Shown here piece after piece: positions 36,384 through 47,300 of a stretch of DNA of 64,000 bases. The stretch covers positions 20,675-84,674 of the forward strand of contig JBCFYV010000895.1 of NCBI GenBank assembly GCA_039000515.1, written 5' to 3'. The DNA comes from Timema cristinae (Eukaryota; Arthropoda; Insecta; Phasmatodea; Timematidae). Below the pieces are notes generated by a model. The model was not told the origin of the DNA and made no database searches. It saw only the letters and a program-made list of their open reading frames with translations. The stretch's first letter is position 1; every line of letters begins with the position of its first letter. Made by a program: the position numbers and the translations under genes.

Positions 36384-36855
36384 TTCCCATTTTTCCAAAC
36401 ATCTTATGCAAGACTGGTTGTCCTCATACACCTTGGTGGGTTCTAGAGTGATCCCAAGGTCCTGGATCAGTCTTCTCAACCAGAGTAGGTCGGATGAGGC
36501 GGTTGACAGGGAGACAAACTCTGACTCCGTCGAGCTAAGGGCAACTGTAGTCTGCTTACGTGTAGTCCAACCAACAGTGGCGCCATAAACTTGGAATAAA
36601 TACCCAGATGTAGATTTACGATCATTGCTGTCATTGGCCCAGTCCGCATCAACATAGGCCCGTAAGGCGACATCACAGTTCTTCGGAAAGAAGAGACCAA
36701 CTTCAAGTGTTCCTTGAATGTATCGTAGTATTCGTTTGAGTCTAATCCAGTGAGCTTCTGTTGCATTGCTCTGGTACCTGCTGTAGAAATTCACTGAGAA
36801 GCTCAGATCAGGGCGAGTGTAGAGCATCACATGCATCAAACTACCGACAAGCTAA
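36384..36855 (-). pseudogene. copia RNase H
   Basis: The minus strand gives LVGSLMHVMLYTRPDLSFSV, YVDADWANDSNDRKSTSGYL (the catalytic D-A-D-W-A ... R-S-T-S-G-Y), KQTTVALSSTESEF and VYEDNQSCIRCLEKWEH, after which the insertion begins. A TAG replaces the expected glutamine codon in the preceding Y-R-x-L-V-G-S segment at about 36850, and a T-run at 36859-36876 precedes it. The catalytic aspartates and the S-S-T-E-S-E glutamate are intact. Confidence 0.88.
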
Positions 36856-36889
36856 CGGTACGTTTTTTTTTTTTTTTTATTATTATGTA

Positions 36890-37735
36890 TTTTGTTGTAG
36901 TTATTTCAAGTGGTTTGGCCTCCATCGGTGTCTTGACCAGTTTGCATTGTTCCATACCAAATTTCTTGAGAACTTTCTTCATGTAGGCTGTTTGGCTAAG
37001 GGACATACCATCAGTTTTCTGATCAATTTTTATACCTAGAAAGTTGTGCAAATCTCCAAGATCCTTCATCTCGAATTCTGACATAAGATATGTTTTGATG
37101 TCATTCAACTTCTGCAGATTGTTTCCCGCCAAAATTATGTCATCTACGTAAACCAAAAGGTAAGTTTTTATGCTGTTGCTGAAGTCGAAATATATACATT
37201 TTTCATTTCTAGACTGCTTAAATCCAAGAGAATTCACAAATTTGTCAAGTTTAGCATTCCACTCCCGTGGTGCCTGCTTCAATCCATAGAGGGTCTTGTG
37301 TAACTTACAAACAAGGTTGCTGTCAGTTACGAAGCCAGGTGGCTGCTTCATATACACCTCTTCAGAAAGGTCTCCATATAGGAATGCATTTTTCACGTCT
37401 AACTGGAAGGCAATTAAATCTTCTTTGTTTATAATTGCAAGCAGGGTTCTGACAGAGGTTAAATGGGCTACAGGTGAGTACGTTTCATTGTAGTCAAACC
37501 CTTTCTTCTGTGCACAGCCCTTCACTACCAACCTTGCCTTGTACCTGTCAAGATGTCCCTTTTCATCCTGCTTCATATTGAAGACCCACTTACAGTTGAT
37601 AGCTCGTTTACCGGATGGCAGCTCTGTAAGGGTCCAGGTCTCATTTTTCTTCAATGAGTACATCTCTTCCTCAACTGCAGCCATCCATTGCTGGGCATCT
37701 TCTCTACTATGGATGTCATCGAAGGTTTCTGGCAA
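36890..37735 (-). pseudogene. copia reverse transcriptase
   Basis: An uninterrupted stretch of about 275 codons begins in AQQWMAAVEEEMYSLKKN. It contains CKWVFNMKQDEKGHLDRYKA, FDYNETYSPVAHLTSVRTLL, FQLDVKNAFLYGDL, GLKQAPREWNAKLD and the catalytic LLVYVDDIILAG, then FLGIKID. All RT signature residues, including YVDD, are intact. The frame is lost after KPLEI at about 36890, where an AT-rich/T-run insertion lies. Upstream (37740-38116), the plus-strand complement of KKCYFVGYCPNGYRL and GHDIIFDEH joins integrase to RT, but with stops. Confidence 0.92.
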
Positions 37736-38116
37736 GTTGTCAATAAATGACTCGGCACCAAGAGCCAGTGTGACATAGTCATTTAGGTACGCTGGTGCAG
37801 TGCGAGGTCTCGTGCTCCTACGCAGAGGTTCAAGTTCATCACCAGGAATCTCTTCTTCGTCAGAAATTGCCTCTGGTTCTCCTCCTGCAATTCCTAACTA
37901 AAAGCTTCATTTGGAGTCGAACTGATGACCTCAATAGCTCGAGACGGTGTTGAACCAGCAACACCACTGGTTATGAACGAATGTTCATCAAAAATTATAT
38001 CATGCCCACGTATGATTTTTCGTTCCTGTGGACACCTCAGCCTGTACCCATTCGGGCAGTAACCAACAAAGTAGCACTTTTTCGAGCGGCTGTCAAGTTT
38101 ACTTTTAAGAACTTGA

Positions 38117-38935
38117 TTAGTTAATCGAAGATATGCTACACAGCCAAAAACCTTGTTTTAACATATCAGGCTTTACACCATACCCCAGTTCTGCTGGAAC
38201 CTTGTTTTCAAGAGCTTTAGTAGGCGATCTGTCTATTAGATAGACTGCAGTCATAACAGCCTCCGTCCAGAGTGACTTATCAAGAGAAGAATGAAGGAGT
38301 AAACAACGTGTTTTCTCCATGATGCTACGTCCCATTCTTTCTGCGACACCGTTCTGCTGACTGGTATGCCTGATCGTAAACTCTGACTGGATACCTTTCT
38401 TTTTTAAATAATCTAGCATTTCCTGCGACACGAATTCACCACCATTATCTGACCTAAAGCGACTTATCTTTAGGTTAAAGTGAGCTGTTGCCATAGCTTC
38501 AAATTGTTTGAAGTAGGTAAACACTTCAGACTTTTCCTTTAGAGTGTAAATGACTGTAAAGTGACTATAGTCATCAATCAGGGTAAGTATATATCTCTTT
38601 TGATCATATGATACGGGCTTAATAGGCCCTACAAGATCACTGTGTATGATCTCCAAAGGGCGCTTAGCTCTAATGCGTGGCTTTGTGTGAGGAAGACGCG
38701 TTTGTTTAGCCTGTATACAAGAGTCACATAAATCGGAGATCGATCCTTGATCAACCTTTATTCCATCTACAATTTTACTTAAGTGAACTAAACTGGTTTT
38801 GCCAATGTGACCAAGCCTCTTGTGCCACAAATCAGATGATGCTACAATGGAACTAGCAACACCAGCACATGCTTTTTCACGAGGCGAAAGAGACATTGTA
38901 TACACTTTACCAGATCATGTGGCAGCAGCCACAAA
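38117..38935 (-). pseudogene. copia integrase
   Basis: About 260 codons are open. The zinc-binding HHCC domain is LWHKRLGHIGKTSLVHLSK ... CDSCIQAKQ. The catalytic core follows with IHSDLVGPI, FRSDNGGEF and QQNGVAERMGRSIMEKTR, giving D, D and E at the expected places. It continues into LWTEAVMTAVYLIDRSPTKAL. A stop upstream (about 38918) separates it from the protease part. Integrase joins the cDNA to host DNA and makes the 5-bp duplication seen at the element ends. Confidence 0.92.
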
Positions 38936-39004
38936 AATATTGCCTTTCAAAATAGTAGCGTTCCCCTTTTCAAACACAACTTTAAGCCCATTAGCGTCCA
39001 TTTT

Positions 39005-39295
39005 ACTAACTTAGAGTAAATTAAATTGTAATCCAGGGACAATAAGTACATTTGAAATTTTGATAAAGTTTTGATTACCTTTGTGAGTCACAGACGCGTG
39101 TATATCTCCGATCTCTTCAGCACACAACATCGATCCTGATTTAGCAATTTTTATTTTGATCGACTTTGATAGGCGTCTCTTATTTGAGACCAAACTAATA
39201 TTTTTATCACTGATCATATGTTCAGTGGCATCAGGGTCAAGCAACCACACAGATCCATCACAACAAGCCACTGACGTTGACACAGTCAAACTTCA
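39005..39295 (-). pseudogene. copia aspartic protease with altered active site
   Basis: The minus strand reads VWLLDPDATEHMISD, then IGDIHASVTHKGN and LIVPGLQFNLLS. In copia relatives the first segment is W-x-L-D-S-G-A-T/S-x-H-M. Here the S-G of the catalytic D-S-G reads P-D, which should abolish activity. The C-terminal V-P-x-L-x-x-N-L-L end is intact. Confidence 0.85.
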
Positions 39296-39349
39296 TTCAG
39301 CTTTACTAGCTTCAGCTACGTTTGATTTACGTATTGAATTTTTATGATG

Positions 39350-40161
39350 CTTCTTGACTTTCAATTTTGGACAGTCTGAACGAAAATGACCAGCTTTATG
39401 ACAGAAAAAACATTACTACCAGTAACTTGCTTTTAAATGCTTTGTTTACAATTGGGACAGTATTCCGGCTGCGAGGATTTCAATTTTCTAGCCTTCCAAT
39501 CAGTTACGCTAGAGAATGATTGGCTGCATCCATCGATACCTTCTGCTTGACGTTTGCTCTGCTCATCAAGTAGGCGCGTTTTTACGAATGCCAGGTTGAG
39601 ATTATCAGCAGATAATGTCTCTATGGCAGTGACAATTACTTGATATTCAGATGGCATAGTCAAGAGAAGATGGCAGACAACATCTAATTCTTCGAGGTTA
39701 TCTCCCGACGATTTAAGTTCCCGAATGGTACGATCAAACCTAATAAAATGCAATTCAAGGGTCTCTAAAGAGGGATCAAATTTCATCATCAACAAGGTTC
39801 TGCGTAATAAAAGCTGATTAGCAATACCTTTACGAGCGTAAGTATTACAAAGCACTTGCCATATATCATAGGCGGTGTTCTTATCCTTCACACAATCCAA
39901 GTGGCTGTCCGAGATTCATTGTATAATCTGTGACTTACACTTACGATCGGCTTTCCGAGGCTTGTCCAGCTCTTTTTCCTTTTCCGCCTTAATTTCAACA
40001 TTATCACTAGACGCAATTTTCACTAAGTCCCGATAGTCACCTTGAATAAAGGGCAACAGATCGACTTCATCTAGAAGAGTTTCTATTCGAAACTTCCAGT
40101 TGTCAAAATTAGTGCCGTCGAAAAGCGGAATTCTGTGAGTTTTGTCTTCTTCTAAAACCAT
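39350..40161 (-). pseudogene. copia gag with CCHC knuckle
   Basis: I choose the ATG at 40161, which starts MVLEEDKTHRIPLFDGTNFD and continues NWKFRIETLL, the usual opening of copia gag. The body has AYDIWQVLCNTYARKG, LELHFIRFDRTIRELKSSG and LLLTMPSEYQVIVTAIET (the gag-polypeptide/UBN2-type fold). A knuckle CFFCHKAGHFRSDCPK lies at about 39365-39410 (C-x2-C-x4-H-x4-C). Stops or shifts occur near 39910 and 39435. Confidence 0.88.
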
Positions 40162-40280
40162 TATGGCGATGGTGATTGGCAACGGTGTCACAAACAACAA
40201 GCAAACTCGTAAAGCTCACGCGTATTACGGTGTACACTTGACTTATAGGTTTATCCGTCCTAAAATCCACAATCACAAGC

Positions 40281-40294
40281 CTGGGCCCATAACC
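40281..40294 (-). promoter_or_regulatory. copia primer-binding site, half-tRNA iMet type
   Basis: The plus strand reads CTGGGCCCATAACC, directly abutting the LTR start at 40295. This equals the anticodon stem-loop region of animal initiator tRNA-Met rather than its 3' end, as known for Drosophila copia, where the tRNA is cleaved in the anticodon loop. Confidence 0.85.
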
Positions 40295-40497
40295 TGTCAG
40301 AGTACACAAGTTTATAGAAAAAAGATATAACGGGTTTTAGAATTAACAGTAGCCTACATGCTGTAACTAAGAACATGACTCAACTGTTACACAGGTTCAT
40401 ATGCATGGACACAGATTAGATAAAAAACGAACAACACATCTAACGATGGTACCAACATAAACTAGAATATCCCTACATAGAATTGCATATTTTAGCA
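40295..40497 (-). repeat. copia 5' LTR
   Basis: Mate of 34298-34496; on the plus strand it begins TGTCAG and ends TTTTAGCA. It is followed by the ATTAA duplication at 40498-40502. It should contain the element promoter. Confidence 0.92.
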
Positions 40498-40592
40498 ATT
40501 AATTCTAAATGAACGTCATAACACTCATTTTATTAGACTGAATTATTATTTCACGCTTCCATTAAAAGGAGTTATACTTTTATTAATTGTTA

Positions 40593-40634
<42 letters not shown>

Positions 40635-41030
40635 GACAAATGAAAACAAAATGAACCGCGTGAACACGTACAAGAATTAATAAATTCGTTTTTATTCAAA
40701 TGTAAAGATGTATTTAGATTTTTACAGTCAATGTGTTGTTATAAGATTTCTCAAAAGTGTTGTTTAAGTGGGAGACGAACAAACCGACCCATCTTTGGAC
40801 TGCTACAGACAATTTGAATTTTTATGGAGTATAAGTAGTGATTTATATAAAATAAAACAGCATGTGGCACCATTTTAGTAAATCAAACAGTACAGTATTA
40901 TCCTCAACATGATTATTATGATAAATGACACATGTGAACAAATTCCTTTAATTCTATTAAAAATGATTCACTTGAAATTATTCATTGAACGAGACACGCG
41001 AGAACATGACTTTAAGCGTTGCCAGTGTAA
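40498..41030. other. AT-rich stretch upstream of the Gemin2/WASH locus
   Basis: No gene. It contains a (TTA)n microsatellite at 40590-40634. Confidence 0.6.
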
Positions 41031-41034
41031 TAAG

Positions 41035-41056
41035 TGACGTCACACGCTCAGCCAAT
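41035..41056 (+). promoter_or_regulatory. Putative promoter: CRE-like palindrome and CCAAT box
   Basis: TGACGTCA at 41035-41042 and CCAAT at 41052-41056 lie 140-160 bases before the Gemin2 start codon, in a locally GC-richer segment (TGGCGCTACC follows). Both are common in TATA-less housekeeping promoters. No TATA box is placed suitably. Function is inferred from position only. Confidence 0.45.
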
Positions 41057-41195
41057 CAGATGTCTTTTTCCAACTGGCGCTACCTTCTATTCTCTTTACA
41101 TTGGGCAACACTGCATAGGCTAAAGGTTATGGAAATAACATACAAAAAAAAATAAACACTGGTAAAACATTTGCGAAACTCAAAATCAAATTTAA

Positions 41196-41305
41196 ATGTC
41201 AGACGATAGTTCAAATAAAGTAGCTTTCTCTATAGTTAAAGTTCCAAAGGGCTTTAATCCTAAGGGGGATCCGAAAGATGGTCTGGAGTATTTACAAAGA
41301 GTTGT
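41196..41305 (+). CDS. GEMIN2: GEMIN2 exon 1
   Basis: ATG at 41196 opens MSDDSSNKVAFSIVKVPKGF and the exon ends in EYLQRV plus two bases of the next codon, at donor GT (41306, GTAAGT). The same donor could also splice to the AG at 41577-41578 before WASH and stay in frame. Confidence 0.82.
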
Positions 41306-44300
41306 GTAAGTTTATTTATTTTTATCTAAATTAAATTTTATTTCTCTTCAAAATAATGTATAAGGAACAAGTCAAGTTAAAGACTAAAAAAGAGTTAAAA
41401 TAAATTGTGTTCACAATTCACATTCAGCAGAATAATTTCGAAAGCACTTTTTATATTATAAAAAAAATGTTCATTAGCTAAAGCACTAATATTGATTTTA
41501 AAATATCACAGTAATCTTGAATTTAGTAAAAAGTTAAAGCTTAATAATGAGTTTAGTTGTAGAAATAAATTAATACAGGGATTTTCAAGTGGAACGTTTT
41601 CGTCATAAAATGTCTCATCAAAAATATCATGTGCCTGTTATTCCACAAGATCTTAGACGAGAAGAAACAATAATACAAATTGCTGATTCATTAGATTATT
41701 TAAACCATGTAATGAATGATATGTTTTCACAAATTAAACAAAGGGTCTCGGAAAATAAAACAAAATTACAAGAATTAAAGCATCGTACATCAGTCGTAGC
41801 AGCCAAGGTTGACAAGTTAACCGGCAGCAATAAATCGACTAAAGTGTTTTCTAGCGCAAAATATCCAGCAACAGGTGTACACAGTGACTATCAGGCCATC
41901 TTCAACTCTCATCCATTACAAAAAACAATAGCACAAGAAAAGTGAAAAGTAAACATCAACCTGTGGAAGGGATGGTATTACAAGATAAACTTCAGTTTTA
42001 TCACGTGAAAGTAGGAAAGAAACAACTTAAAAAAAATGTAGAAATCACGCCAGAGCAAGGACTTGGAAGTTTACCCAGTAATATTGTTTCCACCAATTCT
42101 TTACTTTTGTTTAATACTTCTGAAAATCCTTACAAACGTTATGGATTGCTGGATCCTCTGAGAGCCTTGGGTAAGACTCGTCATGTCCTAGAAGAAGAGG
42201 AAAGCCAACATCCTGAAGCTGCTCCAATATCAATCTCACAACGTGAGTTGTTCGGGGGGCAAGTGGGGGAAAATTACTTCTACTCTCCTGGATTAGGAGA
42301 GGTTCCACTCATCGATGTCCCACTTGACCTACCAGATCTCCCAGGAATTGCAGATGACCTTAGATATAGCATGGACTCGGGGCCAATGATAGCGCCTTCG
42401 GTGGCCACCACTCCTGCCATTCCAGAGTTACCTAATGTGGTTCCTGAGAGCCTCCTTGAAGAAATTAATTTCCACCCACCAAGTGAATATGTTCATCTTT
42501 CAACCCCGCCTCCCCCTCCACCAGTACTGCCTCCGCCCCCACCACCTCCACCAGCGCCAATGTCACCACTCCCACCTCCACCACCGCCACCACCACCACC
42601 ACCGAGTGTACCAACACCCAATTATAATGATGTCATGACTGAAAATTCCTCGACCCCAGCAGTTGTACCAGTGCATCAGGAACCTGATAAAAGTGGAGAC
42701 GCCAGAGCTAGTTTAATGGAAGCTATTCGAAAAGCAGGGGGCACAGGATTGGCCAAACTCCGTTCAGCAAAAGAGATAAAAATTGAAGCAAAAAAGAAAA
42801 AACAGGAAGAGAAAGCTGTTGGTGGGGCTGAAGCGGGTAATTTATTGGCAGATCTACATTCAAAACTTGCTCTAAGGAGGAAGGGTATTTCTGGTGTAAA
42901 CAAACCAGAGATATCTGTGGGTGGCGTGATGGACCGTGTATCGGCGATGATTCCACCACCACCTGCGCCACAACAGTCCTCATCAAATACAGAAGATGAC
43001 GATGATTGGGAATGAATATTCACACTAAAACAATATTTAGCTTATTTGTTAAGCAGGCTAATATTTAAGGTGGTAACTTAATTTACCTTTCAGAGAAACT
43101 TTAGAAAACACATAGTAGGCACATACCTATTATTTGTCCAAAACATATTATCAATGTACCTACTCTGATAACATTTAGTGTGAGGTCATTTATTGACCAT
43201 TCGTGTTTAATATGGAAGTAATTTGTGGACCAAAGCTAGCCCTCATGCTAGTAGGCCTAATTGTCAAGACATGGTAAGCCTAGAAGATTTTGGTCTAACC
43301 GATTTAAAGGTTTATCTTGTAGTTATTTGAATTTATATTTATAAGTAGTACCTACAATACTGTAGCTAAACTTTCACATATAATAATAGGCTAGTACTTG
43401 AATATTTTGGCTTACATTTTTTAAACTATCATATTCTTGATATTTTTTTAGTTATGCGTCCTCGACTTAGCACAGTGGCTTATGCCACTATCATGTTTAA
43501 TTTTCATTTTATAGCTAATCTAATGTTATGTACACTTAATGTTCATGCAACGTTAATAAACATAAGATTTAATCAGGATTCACTTAAGTTAAAGATAAAA
43601 ATAACATAACGTAAATACTGGAGCAAAACATGTCCAATGAGTTTGGCCAGTTTGAAAACAAATTGTTCACTAAAATTGAACTTTAGCAGTTAAAGTTGAT
43701 TAAGGTTCAAAATGGAATCTTACTGCAGATATTGAAAACAAAAGTTTAAAAAGTGTCAATGTTTTGGTATTTGTGAGACTCAAACTATATCTGAGAAGGT
43801 TTTTGCATGTTATAAACAAACAATTGAGACTATAAGCTACTAAAGGAATCCTGTTGACATTGGCCAGCAGGAACAAATGGTACACTTCACTTACCTAATG
43901 AAACCTAACATGAAAGTTGGCAACTCTTTCGGTAATTTAATGTCACGTTAAATTAATTGTAGTGTGATGACCTCCATTTAAAAACATGAGTACAGTACCA
44001 TACCTATCTTGATATATCATCACACTTTCATTTTGTCATGTGGGAATTAAGTTTAATGAACTAATGGGCCGAATGTTGGAAAAAAAATATTTTTTTACAT
44101 TTCTCATGATTTTTTATCCCAATTAATCTGTTTATCTCTTTCTTTCAGAGATTTTTGTTATTGTAATTCCAGGAAATATTATGATTTTGTGATGAGAAAC
44201 AAAATGTTTTGTAAATCTATTTTAAAAGACTATTTCATTTTCAGTACCGTAAGCCTAGGTAGATTTTCCAATTAAGAGCGATCACGTTTTATTAAAATGA

Positions 44301-47300
44301 TGTTGGCGTGTTTCATATTAAAGTCTTGTATTATTTTATTTCACCTCCTTTAATTTAATAGATCAAGTATTAAAACATATTTATTTGAAATCTTTTCACC
44401 ATCATCTCTAATACAAATATGTTATTTAGTACCTACTTAGAATTATTTGTGTTTGGTGATCTTGTAGAGCACCAGGTACTAAAGGGTGTTGAGGCTTCAC
44501 AAATTCTAGCTATAAATGAAAGTGGTACCTCAATAAGTTGTAATGGGAGAGTACAGCATTGTGGTTGCAATTGTGGGTCAGCCACATAAATAACATGGTC
44601 TGAATTTGTGGCTACAGCGACCAGGTAACAAGCAGGCTCGTGCCCTTACACACACAAAGTCTGTCAATATTTATATTTAACATATGTGGTTACTAAATTA
44701 CAATTTCAGGTTTTATGATGATGATCATCATCATAATCATCAAGTGTTTCCACTCTGTGGCTGGGTCACTTTAATAAAATGACTCCCCATTTTCTTATAT
44801 CCTTTCATAATTCTTCCCTCCTTTAATTGCTTCCATTCTTATCCTCTCACTTGCACACTTTCAGTTATCTGCTCCTCCCATTTCTTGGCATTCTCTACTT
44901 CTCCCTCCTCATTACATGCCCATACCATCTCAGTCAGTTTTGAAGCTCTCTATTAAGGCCTTCCATTAGTTAGTTCAGATTTATTCACTTTCCTATGTTC
45001 CTCAGTTATATAGTGGTGTGTTGTAGGGATTATTCAGGTTCGATATGCACCATTACAATGGAGAACCTAGAAAAGTTGGAGAGAAGTAAAGTTTAAACAT
45101 CACTGGAATTTTGAGATATCCTTGCATTGATTTCTAAAGTGCAGCACATAGCAAATTATTAAAATTATTAGTTTTACATTGTACTATTTTGCAGAGAGCT
45201 TTGAAATATTTGTTTTTTAAGGTGATTCCGACCTCTCATGACAGTCAAGAGATTTGGGTGAACACTTGACCAGTGGATACATCACTGAGGAAACTGCATG
45301 GCTACTATTGGGAAATAACTTGTCATTCTCTTGTTTTCATGTGGTCAATTTCCCCTCTAATTTAAGACAAGTTTACAACACTGGTTATTCGAGGTTGCCA
45401 GTAACTCCCCCAGCACACAACCTTCAGGCATAACTGAGAGCGAGGGGTTCCCCCTGTCCTGGTTTTTGCACCAAACACTGTTCATGGAAAGTTTGTGCTG
45501 ACTGCAAGTTTTGCAACAAGTCACCCCACAACAAGTGTGGATATCTGTGTGTGAACATTTGGCGAGTGATTACGAGCTTGTACTTCCTTTGACAGGATAG
45601 CTCTGTGCAGGCAAATAGAAAACATACCTCCCAAACATTCCCAGTTTGATGTTGGTACAGTACGGTAATTTAAAAAGGACAGACATGGCCATCACTTTGA
45701 AAATAGATTGTTCCAGAATATGGAGTGTATTAAAAAAACTAATATATTTGAAGACCAAATAAATAAATGTATTATGGTAAATTATTGATTTTGGTCATTC
45801 CTTGTCAAGTGATCCGATATTTTAACACTTTTAAACCTTACCCTCGTGGATTATTTTTTCAAATTTGGCTAACCTAATGCACCCTCAGAAGTAATAAAAA
45901 AAGCAAATTTTCCGATTTTTATCTGCAGTAGATTTTAAGTTACGGTCCTTTGAACTCGCAAAACAATTGCAATTTTATACTGACATACAATTATAAAATA
46001 AATTATTACTCGGGCTAAAAATGAGATAGAAGGCTAGGTAAAAAAAAATAGAGTTGTAAATAATTTTATAAGTTTTCGAATATGATAAGTAACATCACTA
46101 GTTTTGGACATTTTTTCAGTTTAAGGTGATATCATACAAATTTTGCTCTTGAATTTCTAAAAAAATCTAATTTTTAAAATTTTGGAAAAAATTACACATA
46201 AACTCATGTATTTTAACATCGTTTGTAGAAAGTTTCATCATGGGATTAAAGTGGGATCATGTATTTGTCAATTTTTCTACAAAAATGACGTAAGGAATGA
46301 ACCATTAGTGCATAAGTAAGATTGCAATTCTACTCATAAATGACAATTACTTTGGCTAAAGATCAGTGATATTGTACTGGCATGCTAAAGAGGTTAAATA
46401 TAAATAAGCTAACAGAGGAAGGATGTGGGGTGTAGGCTGGCTGTGAGGTAGGTAGCCTAGAAACATAAAGATTCTTAAAATTAAGGCTGATTGATTGAAA
46501 TCTATAAATAATTGTACCTTTTGTCAAGTTAGCATTGTCACAATAACTTCCTCCATATTAACAACTTCGACAATCCTTTGTAACATAATTTTGAAGAGCT
46601 GTGGTTGCTGCATCCATCTCCTCCTTGCAAAGTAAGTGCGGCCAGTGGGACAACTGGGTTCCACCAAGCTCGGGATTTGTTTGACAGGCAATTCTAGTTT
46701 ATCTTCAAAGTCCTGTGGGTATGTAAAGGATGCAGGAACTTCACTTCCACTGTATTAGTTGTCTTATTCTTGGCTAAAAACTACACCAAGCCACCATTGA
46801 CTGTTGTACTCACACATTACATATCCTTTCACTTCCTCTAGTGTTTGTTTCAAACCTTCTCCTGACAGAGAAAACTTGAATGATTGATTGCTCACTCTTT
46901 GAAAATACCTTTGTCAGTATCTATTTACTTGACAGAGGGAGGAAACTGTGAAACTTATAGGTTCCTGGTATTGGTTTCGCAACCAGAAATTGCTCATCAA
47001 GCAATTTCTCTTCTTCTTTGTATTGTTCATTATTAAAAAAAAAAACTCCATGGAATCAATGTTGGCCTGCCTTCATGTAGGCTAAACAGCTGTGATGGGG
47101 TCATAATTTTCTCTTCATGGGGTCCTTGGATACTTTCCCCTGCTGCAAGTCTTTTCAAGGCTACCCCCAGACTATCACATACTCCTTTACCATGTGCTTT
47201 TATGGAGAAAGGCCACTCCACCTTGATTTCAAAGTCACTTACATGGTTACATATGTTTGAGAAGTTTTTCTGATTTTAAACTGTGCAGCAGAACCACCAG

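Larger units (their letters stand above)
34298..40497 (-). mobile_element. copia (Ty1/copia) LTR retrotransposon, near full length
   Basis: The element is bounded by near-identical 199/203-bp LTRs and by an exact 5-bp duplication ATTAA (34293-34297 and 40498-40502). Minus-strand coding order is gag, protease, integrase, RT, RNase H, the Ty1/copia order. A primer-binding site matching the middle of initiator tRNA-Met abuts the 5' LTR, and a purine tract abuts the 3' LTR. The LTRs differ at only a handful of positions, so insertion is fairly recent. Coding is nonetheless interrupted at several points and a 1.6 kb foreign segment splits RNase H. Confidence 0.92.

Noticed and set aside
45440..45570. 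Cysteine-rich zinc-finger-like stretch on the plus strand
   Set aside because: Cysteine spacing fits no finger type I know, frames close nearby and no neighbouring domain supports it.
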